Source: Azoarcus sp. | GTDB taxonomy: Bacteria > Pseudomonadota > Gammaproteobacteria > Burkholderiales > Rhodocyclaceae | Length of the DNA: 64,000 bases | NCBI GenBank assembly: GCA_031268195.1 | Contig: JAIRXQ010000017.1 | Location: 1-64,000, forward strand | Direction: 5' to 3' | Shown here: in pieces, positions 55,443 to 64,000 of the stretch | Numbering within the stretch: position 1 is the stretch's first letter | How the letters are laid out: each line of letters opens with the position of its first letter | The notes under the pieces: model-generated | Told to the model about the DNA's origin: nothing | The model's input: the letters and a program-made list of their open reading frames with translations, nothing else | The model's database searches: none | Position numbers and translations under genes: made by a program

Positions 55443-57035
55443 TCAGTGCCGGAAATGCCGTGCGTTTGTGATGACCATCGCGAGGCCGTGTTCGTTGGCG
55501 GCGGCGATGACTTCGTCATCGCGCATCGAGCCGCCGGGCTGGATGACTGCGGCCGCACCCGCCGCGGCCAGCACATCCACGCCGTCGCGGAAAGGGAAGA
55601 AAGCATCGGAGGCGACGACCGAGCCCTTGAGGTCGAGCTTCGCTTCGCTCGCTTTGAGGCAGGCGATGCGAGTTGAATCGACGCGGCTCATCTGCCCCGC
55701 GCCAATGCCGAGCGTCATGCCGTTGCCGCAAAAAACGATGGCGTTGGACTTGACGAATTTGGCGACGCGGCAGGCGAACAGCAAATCCTCGATCTGCGCG
55801 GGTGTGGGGGCTTTCTGTGTCACCACCTTCAGGTGTTCGGGTTGGGCGTTGAAGGTGTCCGGCGTCTGCACGAGCAGTCCGCCGCCGACGCGCTTGAATT
55901 CCAGCGCATGATAGTTGCGCGCCAGCGGCACTTCCAGCACGCGCCGGTTCTGCTTGGTTTGCAGCAAGGCTTTGGCCGCTTCGGTGAAGGCGGGGGCGAT
56001 CATCACCTCGACGAAGTGCTTGCGCGCTTCCATCGCTTCCACCACCTCGACATCCACCGTGCCGTTGAAGGCGATGATGCCGCCGAAGGCGGAGACGGAG
56101 TCGGTCTGGAATGCCTTCTCATAGGCTCGCAGCAGGCCGGAGGCGATGGCGACGCCGCACGGGTTGGCGTGCTTGACGATGACGCAGGCGGGCGCATCGA
56201 ACGTTTTCACGCATTCCCACGCCGCGTCGGAATCCATGATGTTGTTGTAGGAAAGCGCCTTGCCCTGCAACTGGCGATAGGTGGCGATGCTGCCCGCGAC
56301 CGGATTCGGCTCGCGGTAGAAGGCGGCTTGCTGGAGCGGGTTTTCGCCGTAGCGCAGCGTCTCCACACGGTCGAACGCCAGTTGCAGCCGATCCGGGAAA
56401 ATGGACGGCGCGGGCGCGGCGGCCTCCGGCGCGGCTTCCACGTCCGACGGCTCGCCGGTGAGCCAGTTGGCGATCATGCTGTCGTAGCGCGCGGTGTGGG
56501 TGAAGGCTTTTTTGGCGAGATCGAAGCGGGTCGACAATGGCAGCGCGCCGCCGCCAGCGTGCAATTCACCAAGAACGGAGGCGTAATCCGCCGGGTCGGT
56601 GACGATGGCCACGCCCGCGTAGTTCTTGGCGGCGGCGCGCACCATCGTCGGGCCGCCGATGTCGATGTTCTCGATCGCCTCGGCCAGGGTGACGTCGGGC
56701 CTGGCGACGGTGGCCGCGAACGGATAGAGGTTGACGCACACGAGCTCGATCGTTGGAATGCCGTGCTCCTGGAGCGTCGCCAGATGCGCGGGCAGGTCGC
56801 GGCGGGCGAGGATGCCGCCGTGCACTTTGGGGTGCAGGGTTTTGATGCGCCCGTCGAGCATTTCGGGAAAGCCGGTGTAATCCCCGATCTCGGTCACGGC
56901 GAGGCCCGCGTCCTTCAGAAGCCTGGCGGTGCCGCCGGTGGAGAGGAGCTGGATGCCGAGGGCGGCGAGCCCCTGGGCGAATTCGAGCACGCCGGTTTTG
57001 TCGGAGACGGAGATCAACGCTTGGGCGACTTTCAT
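55443..57035 (-). CDS. purH: Bifunctional AICAR transformylase/IMP cyclohydrolase
   Basis: The 530-residue protein has an N-terminal MGS-like IMP cyclohydrolase domain ([39 protein letters not shown]) and a C-terminal transformylase domain with [12 protein letters not shown] and [19 protein letters not shown]. It makes the last two steps to IMP. Follows fis with a ~100-bp gap. Confidence 0.97.
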   Translation of the reverse strand: MKVAQALISVSDKTGVLEFAQGLAALGIQLLSTGGTARLLKDAGLAVTEIGDYTGFPEMLDGRIKTLHPKVHGGILARRDLPAHLATLQEHGIPTIELVCVNLYPFAATVARPDVTLAEAIENIDIGGPTMVRAAAKNYAGVAIVTDPADYASVLGELHAGGGALPLSTRFDLAKKAFTHTARYDSMIANWLTGEPSDVEAAPEAAAPAPSIFPDRLQLAFDRVETLRYGENPLQQAAFYREPNPVAGSIATYRQLQGKALSYNNIMDSDAAWECVKTFDAPACVIVKHANPCGVAIASGLLRAYEKAFQTDSVSAFGGIIAFNGTVDVEVVEAMEARKHFVEVMIAPAFTEAAKALLQTKQNRRVLEVPLARNYHALEFKRVGGGLLVQTPDTFNAQPEHLKVVTQKAPTPAQIEDLLFACRVAKFVKSNAIVFCGNGMTLGIGAGQMSRVDSTRIACLKASEAKLDLKGSVVASDAFFPFRDGVDVLAAAGAAAVIQPGGSMRDDEVIAAANEHGLAMVITNARHFRH

Positions 57036-57133
57036 TTCAGGAATGCGCTAAGGAAGTGGAGGAGAGAGGAAAAAAGCAGGGGCAAAAGACAGCCCGGCGC
57101 GGCGAAAAGTGTGCCGGGCGTGGCAAATGGGGG

Positions 57134-57373
57134 TCACAGCAGATCGTGGTCGACGAGCTTGCGGCGCAGGGTGTTGCGGTTGATGCCGAGCAGTTGCGCG
57201 GCGACGCTCTGATTGCCGCTGGCGCGCTCGAGGACGAACGCGAGCATCGGGCGTTCGACGCATTTGATTACCATGTCATAGATGGGCACGGGGCTTTGTC
57301 CGTCCAGATCCTGAAAATACTGCGTCAACGAGCGCACGACGGCGTCGCCCAGTCCAGTGTGACAAAGGTTCAT
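57134..57373 (-). CDS. fis: Fis-family nucleoid-associated regulator
   Basis: The 79-residue DNA-binding protein has VKCVERPMLAFVLERASGNQ-type helices and the C-terminal helix-turn-helix SVAAQLLGINRNTLRRKL. Shorter at the N-terminus than E. coli Fis, as in other betaproteobacteria. Start overlaps the dusB stop by 4 bp, the standard dusB-fis operon. Confidence 0.95.
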   Translation of the reverse strand: MNLCHTGLGDAVVRSLTQYFQDLDGQSPVPIYDMVIKCVERPMLAFVLERASGNQSVAAQLLGINRNTLRRKLVDHDLL

Positions 57374-58401
57374 GCGGCCAACTCCCGTAACCCTTCGGCT
57401 TCGCTCAAGCCGTAATGAAGTCGGTCGTCGGCCTCGGCCAGACGCCCGAAAAATTCATCCACCGCCGCGGCCTGCGCCACGGGATCGCGCAGCGGGTTCA
57501 TCGCGCGGCGAAACGCCGCCGAGCCGGACAGTCCGCGCGTGTACCAGCCGATGTGCTTGCGCGCGATCTTCACGCCGACATCCGTGCCGTAGAAGGCGAG
57601 CAGATCATCGAAATGGGTGCGGCACACCGCGTGGATTTCGCTCACCAGCGGCGCGGGCAGCGTTTCGCCGGTCGCCAGAAAATGTTCGATTTCACGGAAA
57701 ATCCACGGACGGCCCTGCGCGGCGCGGCCGATCATCAACCCGTCCGCGCCAGTCGCAGCCAGCACGGCGCGCGCCTTTTCGGGCGAGTCGATATCGCCGT
57801 TGGCGATTACCGGAATCGACACCTGCCGCTTTACTTCCGCGACGGTGTCGTACTCCGCCTCGCCCCGGTATTGATCGGCGCGGGTGCGGCCGTGGATGGC
57901 GAGCGCGCGCACGCCGCAATCTTCCGCGATGCGGGCGACGGCGGGCGCGTTCTTGTGGTCGCGGTTCCAGCCGGTGCGAATCTTGAGCGTTACCGGCGTT
58001 TGCGGCACGGCGCGAACGACGGCCTCCAGAATGCGAGCGACGAGCGCCTCGTTTTGCATCAGCGCGGAACCGGCCATTACATTGCACACTTTCTTGGCCG
58101 GACAGCCCATATTGATGTCGATGATCTGCGCTCCGCGCGCGGCGTTGTGGCGCGCCGCCTCCGCGAGCATGGACGGATCGGCCCCCGCGATCTGCACCGC
58201 GATCGGTCCCGGCTCGCCCTCATGATTGGCGCGCCGCCGGGTCTTGGCGCTGCCGTAAAGCAGCGAGTTGGACGTCACCATCTCGGACACCGCCAGCCCC
58301 GCGCCCATGCGCTTGCAAAGCTGCCGGAAAGGCCGATCCGTCACCCCTGCCATCGGAGCGACGAAAAGATTGTTGCGCAGGTTGAAACCGAGGAACAGCA
58401 T
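57370..58401 (-). CDS. dusB: tRNA-dihydrouridine synthase B
   Basis: The 343-residue FMN enzyme reduces uridines in the tRNA D-loop. LFVAPMAGVTDRPFRQL, the catalytic Cys in INMGCPAKKVC, and IHGRTRADQYRG are present. The frame starts at a TTG (58416); ATG 58401 matches the family N-terminus better. First gene of dusB-fis. Confidence 0.95.
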   Translation of the reverse strand: MLFLGFNLRNNLFVAPMAGVTDRPFRQLCKRMGAGLAVSEMVTSNSLLYGSAKTRRRANHEGEPGPIAVQIAGADPSMLAEAARHNAARGAQIIDINMGCPAKKVCNVMAGSALMQNEALVARILEAVVRAVPQTPVTLKIRTGWNRDHKNAPAVARIAEDCGVRALAIHGRTRADQYRGEAEYDTVAEVKRQVSIPVIANGDIDSPEKARAVLAATGADGLMIGRAAQGRPWIFREIEHFLATGETLPAPLVSEIHAVCRTHFDDLLAFYGTDVGVKIARKHIGWYTRGLSGSAAFRRAMNPLRDPVAQAAAVDEFFGRLAEADDRLHYGLSEAEGLRELAA

Positions 58402-58595
58402 GGGATGGCGGGGCAAGAGGGACTGCGGGGAAGACAGGCATTCTACCTCATGGTTTGGGGCGCGGGCGAGGTGTGAGATGGGGTGGTCAACACGGACAGG
58501 CGCGTCCTGATCCGGCAGATCCTGATGAAGGAAGGTGGGCCGCTCGTTTGACTGCCTGTTGACGAATCCAGCGTGTCATCGGCTCCGCGCCGGGC

Positions 58596-59912
58596 TTACC
58601 CCCGCATCAACGCCTCGATTTCATCGGCCTCTCTTGGCACGCCATCGGTCAGGTATTCGCCGCCATCGGCGGTGACCAGCGCGTTGTCCTCGATGCGGAT
58701 GCCGATGTTCCAGAACGCTTCCGGCACGTCCTCGGCAGGGCGCACGTAGCAGCCCGGCTCCACGGTGAGCATCATGCCGGGTTTGAAGGTGCGCCAGTGC
58801 CCGTCGACTTTGTACTGGCCAACGTCGTGGACATCCAGACCCAGCCAGTGGCTCGTGCGGTGCATATAGAAACGGCGGTAGGACGCGTTGGCGGTGAGCT
58901 CTTCCATGCTGCCTTTGAGCAGGCCGAGATCACGGAACCCTTGCGTGAGCACGACGAGCGCCGCTTCGTGCGGGGCGTTGCAGGTGTTGCCGGGGCGGAT
59001 TTCCAGGCGCGCGGCGTGGTTGGCGGCGAGCACGAGCTGGTAGAGGTCGCGCTGCGGGCCACTGAAACGGCCACTGACCGGGAAGGTGCGTGTGATGTCT
59101 GAGGCATAACCGTCGAGTTCGCAACCGGCATCGATCAGGAGCAGCTCACCGGCGTGCATTTTGCGGTCGTTGGCCTCGTAGTGCAGCACGCAGGCGTTGG
59201 AACCGCTGGCGACGATGGGCGGGTAGGCGGGAAATTGGCTGCCATGCGCGCGAAAGAAGTAGAGCAGCTCGGCGTCGATCTCGAACTCGTAGCGCTCGGG
59301 GCGTGTGGCCTGCATTGCCCGCACATGGGCGGCGGCGGCGATTTCGCCCGCGTGCCGCATCAGGGCGATCTCGGAGGCGTCTTTGATGAGCCGCATTTCG
59401 TCGAGTACGACGGAGATTTCGTTCAGGCTGCGCGGGGTCCCGATGCCGTTGCGTACCCTGGCGCGCGAACGCATCAGCGCGGCCAGCACGCGGCGATCCC
59501 AGTCAGGGTCGACGGCAAGCGTCGTCCACAGCGAGGGTTGATCCGCCAGCAGTTCTGTCAGTTTGGCGTCGAGCCCGGCGATGGGCCATGCGGCATCGAA
59601 GCCAAAGTATTCGGCGGCGGCTTCGGGGCCGTGGCGAAAGCCTGTCCAGAGTTCTCGTTCTTCGTCGCGTGGGCGGCAAAACAGGTATTGGCGCGGGTTT
59701 TCGCCCGCCACCAGCACCAGGACGGCTTCCGGTTCGCGGAAGCCGCTGAGGTAGAAGAACTGGCTGGTCGCGCGGTAGGGGTACATGTTGCCGGGATTGC
59801 GTTCGCGCTCCTGGGCAGTGGGCACCACGGCCACGCCGCCGCCTTGTTCGAGTATGTGGGCGAGCAGACGTTCGCGGCGGGCGCGGAAGGGTGCGGTGTC
59901 GAATTCGCTCAA
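58596..59912 (-). CDS. pepP: Xaa-Pro aminopeptidase PepP
   Basis: The 438-residue two-manganese M24B peptidase removes N-terminal residues before proline. Metal ligands: the two Asp of LIDAGCELDGYASDITRTF, His in HWLGLDVHDVG, Glu in TVEPGCYV and in IGIRIEDNALVT. The N-terminal creatinase-like domain contains FFYLSGFREPEAVLVL. Overlaps the upstream hypothetical gene by 4 bp (ATGA). Confidence 0.95.
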   Translation of the reverse strand: MSEFDTAPFRARRERLLAHILEQGGGVAVVPTAQERERNPGNMYPYRATSQFFYLSGFREPEAVLVLVAGENPRQYLFCRPRDEERELWTGFRHGPEAAAEYFGFDAAWPIAGLDAKLTELLADQPSLWTTLAVDPDWDRRVLAALMRSRARVRNGIGTPRSLNEISVVLDEMRLIKDASEIALMRHAGEIAAAAHVRAMQATRPERYEFEIDAELLYFFRAHGSQFPAYPPIVASGSNACVLHYEANDRKMHAGELLLIDAGCELDGYASDITRTFPVSGRFSGPQRDLYQLVLAANHAARLEIRPGNTCNAPHEAALVVLTQGFRDLGLLKGSMEELTANASYRRFYMHRTSHWLGLDVHDVGQYKVDGHWRTFKPGMMLTVEPGCYVRPAEDVPEAFWNIGIRIEDNALVTADGGEYLTDGVPREADEIEALMRG

Positions 59913-60589
59913 TTGTTTGCCTGCCAGAGTTGGATGAGCGCGTCGCGCGCGCCCGCGATGTCGGCAATCGACACGTTGATGAGTGGGCCGGACAGCGTGT
60001 GGCCCTCGCAGTTGCCCGTGAAGCGCGCCGCGCCGCCGGCCGCGACGATCGTCACCGCGCCGGCGCCTTGTAGCAGATGATTTTGCCGGTCTTCCTCACC
60101 CACCATGACGCTGCCGTTGGTGAGGTTGAGTGTGGCATCCACCGTGATGGCCGAGACGTTGCCGCCGGACTTGAGCTTGCCTTCCACCTTGCAGGGCACG
60201 AGGCGATATTCGTTGACCAGCGCCAGGGATTGCTTGCGCAGGAAACGGCGCAATTCGTCGGCATCCGAGGGCGTTTTGCCGAAGACCTGCGTTCTGAGCC
60301 GGGCGAGTTCTGCGTCGGTCAGGTGTGGCGCGGCGGCGATGAACGCGGCGCGATCCACGGCGGGGATGGAGAGATTTTCCGCATTGAGGTGGTAGTGATG
60401 CGCGATGATGCTCGCCCCCGCCTTGGCGAGTTGCTTGCCGGTGATCGTCGGCATGCCCTGGAGCGCGATGGGGCCGAGCAGCTCGCTCAGCTTGCGGCAG
60501 AGGGCGGCATGATCGTCCGCCAGCATCGCTTCGGGCGCGGCGATTTCGAACTCGAAGGCGATTTGCAGTTTCAGGTTGGTTTTGGGCAT
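59909..60589 (-). CDS. Conserved hypothetical protein, co-transcribed with pepP
   Basis: The 226-residue protein is not recognised. It starts MPKTNLKLQIAFEFEI, has a helical N-terminal two-thirds with an HHYHLNAENLSIP stretch, and a C-terminal beta-rich part (VSAITVDATLNLTNGSVMVG, GAVTIVAAGGAARFTGNCEG). No signal peptide or membrane helix is visible. Overlap with pepP suggests a common transcript, but gives no function. Confidence 0.7.
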   Translation of the reverse strand: MPKTNLKLQIAFEFEIAAPEAMLADDHAALCRKLSELLGPIALQGMPTITGKQLAKAGASIIAHHYHLNAENLSIPAVDRAAFIAAAPHLTDAELARLRTQVFGKTPSDADELRRFLRKQSLALVNEYRLVPCKVEGKLKSGGNVSAITVDATLNLTNGSVMVGEEDRQNHLLQGAGAVTIVAAGGAARFTGNCEGHTLSGPLINVSIADIAGARDALIQLWQANN

Positions 60590-60610
60590 GGCGAGGGAAT
60601 TCCACGCTTT

Positions 60611-60633
60611 GCCCGGCGGGCGCGCCGCCGGGC
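60611..60633. other. GC-rich hairpin downstream of fba
   Basis: A 9-bp perfect stem (GCCCGGCGG / CCGCCGGGC) with a 5-nt loop lies 26 bp after the fba stop. On the minus strand the T-run precedes rather than follows it, so it is not a canonical terminator; it may protect the fba mRNA 3' end. Confidence 0.4.
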
Positions 60634-60658
60634 GGGAAAAAATAGCCGGCCGCAGCCT

Positions 60659-61723
<1,065 letters not shown>

Positions 61724-61854
61724 TGTGTTTCTCCACGGACGTAAAAAGATCCATTCTATCTCAGCGTCAAAGTATCGCGCCCGTGAAAGGACGATCTTTC
61801 TTGCTCGGCAGGGATGTTATATGATGGCCCAGGACTTTTTATGACGAGTGAGAC

Positions 61855-62307
61855 ATGACGGCGCTGCTGTGGATCATTGCAGCCATTATGCTGTGCGGGG
61901 TCGGCTACATGGCGGGCATCTACATTCACGCCTGGTTGGCGGAAAAAAAGTACCGGGAGCGCACCGGCGGCGGCTCGCTCTATTACCGGCGTGGGCGAGT
62001 GCCGCTGCGTCTGTACGCCTACCGCGCCGTGGAACTGAAGCTCTGTGACGATCCCTGTGAAGTCGGGCTGTCCATTGCCGGCAAACGGCTGTTGAAAGCG
62101 GACGCGCCCGCTTTGCCCTTGCCGGGATGCCGGCTCGAAAAGTGTACCTGCGCATACAAGCAGTACGACGATCGCCGCATCGGGCAACGGCGCGACACGT
62201 CTCTTTACGGTGTCTCGACCGGCAAATCGAAGGCGGGTACGGAACGGCGCAAGCCTGGGCGCGGACGGCGCGTCTCGGACAAGCCCGCACCCAAGCGTCC
62301 GTCCTGA
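61855..62307 (+). CDS. Small membrane protein with Cys/Arg-rich cytoplasmic tail
   Basis: The 150-residue protein has one N-terminal helix (LLWIIAAIMLCGVGYMAGIYI) and a basic cytoplasmic tail. Residues ~92-113 read CRLEKCTCAYKQYDDRRIGQ, a C-x4-C-x-C pattern followed by the DRR/RR motif seen in small uncharacterised proteobacterial proteins. Another pair (CDDPC) lies near residue 65. The Cys set could bind a metal. The last 35 residues are Lys/Arg-rich. Function unknown. Divergent from fba with ~130 bp between. Confidence 0.7.
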   Translation: MTALLWIIAAIMLCGVGYMAGIYIHAWLAEKKYRERTGGGSLYYRRGRVPLRLYAYRAVELKLCDDPCEVGLSIAGKRLLKADAPALPLPGCRLEKCTCAYKQYDDRRIGQRRDTSLYGVSTGKSKAGTERRKPGRGRRVSDKPAPKRPS

Positions 62308-62311
62308 TCCT

Positions 62312-63244
62312 TCAAGTGTTGCTTTTGCTGTTTTCCGCGCGCCGCGCTGCCGCGAGGATGGCATCGGCGAACTCGCCCGCGAGCGCGACGGGGAAATCGT
62401 GCCCCATGCCGTCGATGATGCGAAGTTCCGCGCCCGGAATGCATGCCGCCGTGTCGCGTCCGCAGGCAACGTTGATGAGCGGGTCGTCCGCGCCGTGTAC
62501 CACGGTGGCGGGAATGTCGATGCCCATCAGGAGCGGGCGGCGCTCGCCCGCCGTAAGCAGGGTCGCCAACTGGCGGATGATGCCTTGCGGATGGAAGCCG
62601 TGGCGGTGGAATTCGGCGGCGAACATGGCGCGCAATTGCTCGTCGCTGGCCGGGTAGCCGGGACTCATCAAGACTTTCTGCCGCCAGATGCAATCCTCGA
62701 TCAGCGCATCTTCGTCACGCGCCACTGGCAGCGGCGCGAATAGCGAATGCAGCGCGGCGGCCGTGGGCGGTGGCAGGAACGGGTTGCCGCTCGATGACAT
62801 GATCGAGGTGAGCGACAGGCAGCGTTCGGGATAATGCGCGGCAACCAGTTGCGCGATCATGCCGCCCAGCGAAGCGCCGACGATGTGCGCGGTTTTGACC
62901 TGGAGCGCATCGAGCAGCGCCACCGCGTCGGCGGCCATGTCGGCCAGCGTGTAGGGCACCGGCAATACAGGCAGCAGCGGCGGCAACGTCCATGTAAAAG
63001 GTTGCACGCCCATCAAGTTGCGGATGTCCGGCATGCCGAGCGTGTCCATCTGCGTGGAGAGGCCGCTGTCGCGGTTGTCGAAGGCGATGACGCAATAGCC
63101 CTCGTCCGCCAGCTTCTGGATCATCTCCTCCGGCCAGCGCGTGAGCGGCGTGCCGAGTCCTTGTATGAGCAAAATCGCGGGCGCGGAAGGATTGCCCTGG
63201 GAGACAGCTTCCAGTTCGACGGGTCCGATATCGAGGCGGGGCAT
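62312..63244 (-). CDS. Alpha/beta hydrolase
   Basis: From ATG 63244, just after the pgk stop, the protein has 310 residues. Catalytic Ser in GASLGGM, Asp in HGADDPLI, His in GMGHDFP; the oxyanion-hole strand is LLIQGLGTPLTRW. The FDNRDSGLST motif resembles esterase/aclacinomycin methylesterase-type hydrolases. Substrate unknown. Probably co-transcribed with pgk. Confidence 0.88.
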   Translation of the reverse strand: MPRLDIGPVELEAVSQGNPSAPAILLIQGLGTPLTRWPEEMIQKLADEGYCVIAFDNRDSGLSTQMDTLGMPDIRNLMGVQPFTWTLPPLLPVLPVPYTLADMAADAVALLDALQVKTAHIVGASLGGMIAQLVAAHYPERCLSLTSIMSSSGNPFLPPPTAAALHSLFAPLPVARDEDALIEDCIWRQKVLMSPGYPASDEQLRAMFAAEFHRHGFHPQGIIRQLATLLTAGERRPLLMGIDIPATVVHGADDPLINVACGRDTAACIPGAELRIIDGMGHDFPVALAGEFADAILAAARRAENSKSNT

Positions 63245-63248
63245 GGGG

Positions 63249-64000
63249 TCAGTTTCCGAAACGCGCTTCAAGCGCGGCGATGGCGGGGAGTGTTTTGCCT
63301 TCGAGGAATTCGAGGAAGGCTCCGCCGCCGGTCGAGATGTAGCCTACGTCCTGCCCGATGTCGAATTTGGCGATCGCCGCCAGCGTGTCGCCGCCGCCCG
63401 CAATGGAAAACGCCGGGGAGCGCGCGATGGCCAGCGCCAGTACCTTGGTGCCCTCCGCGAATTGCGCGTGCTCGAACACCCCGACCGGGCCGTTCCAGAC
63501 GATGGTGCCGGCCTGGGCGACGATTTCCGCCAGCCGTGCGGCGCTCTTGGGGCCGATGTCGAGAATGCGGTCGTTCGCGCCTACCGCGTCGGCGGACACG
63601 GTATTGGCGCGCGCGAGCGCCGACACCTCATCGGCCACCACCACGTCTTCGGGTAACGGCACCTGCGCGCCGCGCGCGCGCATCGCGCCCATGACCGCGT
63701 GCGCTTCTTCGAGCAGGTCGGGCTCGGCCAGCGAAGCACCGATGCGCTTGCCCGAAGCGAGCAGGAAAGTGTTGGCGATGCCGCCGCCGACGATGAGCTG
63801 GTCGACCTTGTCGGCGAGCGATTTGAGGATGGTGAGTTTGGAGGACACTTTCGCGCCGCCGACGATGGCGATCAGCGGACGCCTGGGGTTGCTGAACGCG
63901 CGCGAAAGCGCGTCGATCTCGGCGCTCATCAGCATGCCCGCACAGGCCACCGGCGCGAAGTGGGCGATGCCGTGCGTGGAGGCTTCGGCGCGGTGCGCGG
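63249..64000 (-). CDS. pgk: Phosphoglycerate kinase (partial, N-terminus off the right edge)
   Basis: The last ~250 residues are present. [29 protein letters not shown] (nucleotide site) and GGGDTLAAI, then [19 protein letters not shown], are the C-terminal Pgk motifs. It makes ATP from 1,3-bisphosphoglycerate. The frame is open through base 64000. Confidence 0.96.
   Translation of the reverse strand, partial: AHRAEASTHGIAHFAPVACAGMLMSAEIDALSRAFSNPRRPLIAIVGGAKVSSKLTILKSLADKVDQLIVGGGIANTFLLASGKRIGASLAEPDLLEEAHAVMGAMRARGAQVPLPEDVVVADEVSALARANTVSADAVGANDRILDIGPKSAARLAEIVAQAGTIVWNGPVGVFEHAQFAEGTKVLALAIARSPAFSIAGGGDTLAAIAKFDIGQDVGYISTGGGAFLEFLEGKTLPAIAALEARFGN

Overview
The window is GC-rich, densely packed bacterial DNA. 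Gene order points to a facultatively anaerobic betaproteobacterium, probably of the Rhodocyclales: dusB-fis-purH-purD, rnfABCDGE-nth, scpA-scpB-rluB, a two-cluster NapF, a pentaheme NrfA and CheX/CheY-type signalling. The genus is an inference; no rRNA is present.

Layout. 1-4.4 kb: a secreted YiiX-type cysteine hydrolase cut by the left edge, a broken polysaccharide deacetylase, a CheX-like protein and PepD. 4.5-12.1 kb: a lone BrnA-type antitoxin, an FAD oxidoreductase, RlmJ, a ClC antiporter, an ODP-type di-iron protein, an EAL-HDOD regulator and a DUF1841 protein. 12.1-17.9 kb: the ion-pumping Rnf complex with nth. 17.9-22.4 kb: a forward run of PHP phosphatase, YciO-like protein, site-2 protease, ScpA, ScpB and RluB. 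22.4-23.8 kb: a WG-repeat protein and tRNA-Val(CAC) with its promoter and terminator.

23.8-30.2 kb is an accessory island between tRNA-Val and gltX, visibly AT-richer than its surroundings. It holds a three-gene operon: a KAP-type P-loop NTPase with a long Thr-Asp/Thr-Gly repeat, an unrecognised 738-residue protein with a proline-rich hinge, and a second KAP NTPase with membrane helices between its Walker motifs. Tandem 14-bp repeats precede the operon and a transposase fragment marks the right end. This is the best candidate for an undescribed system, possibly anti-phage because PifA is a KAP NTPase, but that role is inferred.

30.2-48.7 kb: gltX, then an almost complete nitrate-ammonification block on the minus strand. 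napFDAGHBC makes periplasmic nitrate reductase, moaA/C/D/E, mobB, mobA, moeA and mog make its molybdenum cofactor, and nrfHA with a split CcsB/CcsA heme lyase reduces nitrite to ammonium. The CcsBA pair probably serves the CWTCK heme site of NrfA.

48.7-52.9 kb: a PilJ-sensor/Hpt/CheA-like kinase, a CheY-like receiver and CheX in one overlapping operon, then MoeB/ThiF. 52.9-64 kb: hemB, purD, purH, fis, dusB, pepP, a hypothetical gene, class II fba, a small membrane protein, an alpha/beta hydrolase and the 3' part of pgk, which runs off the right edge.
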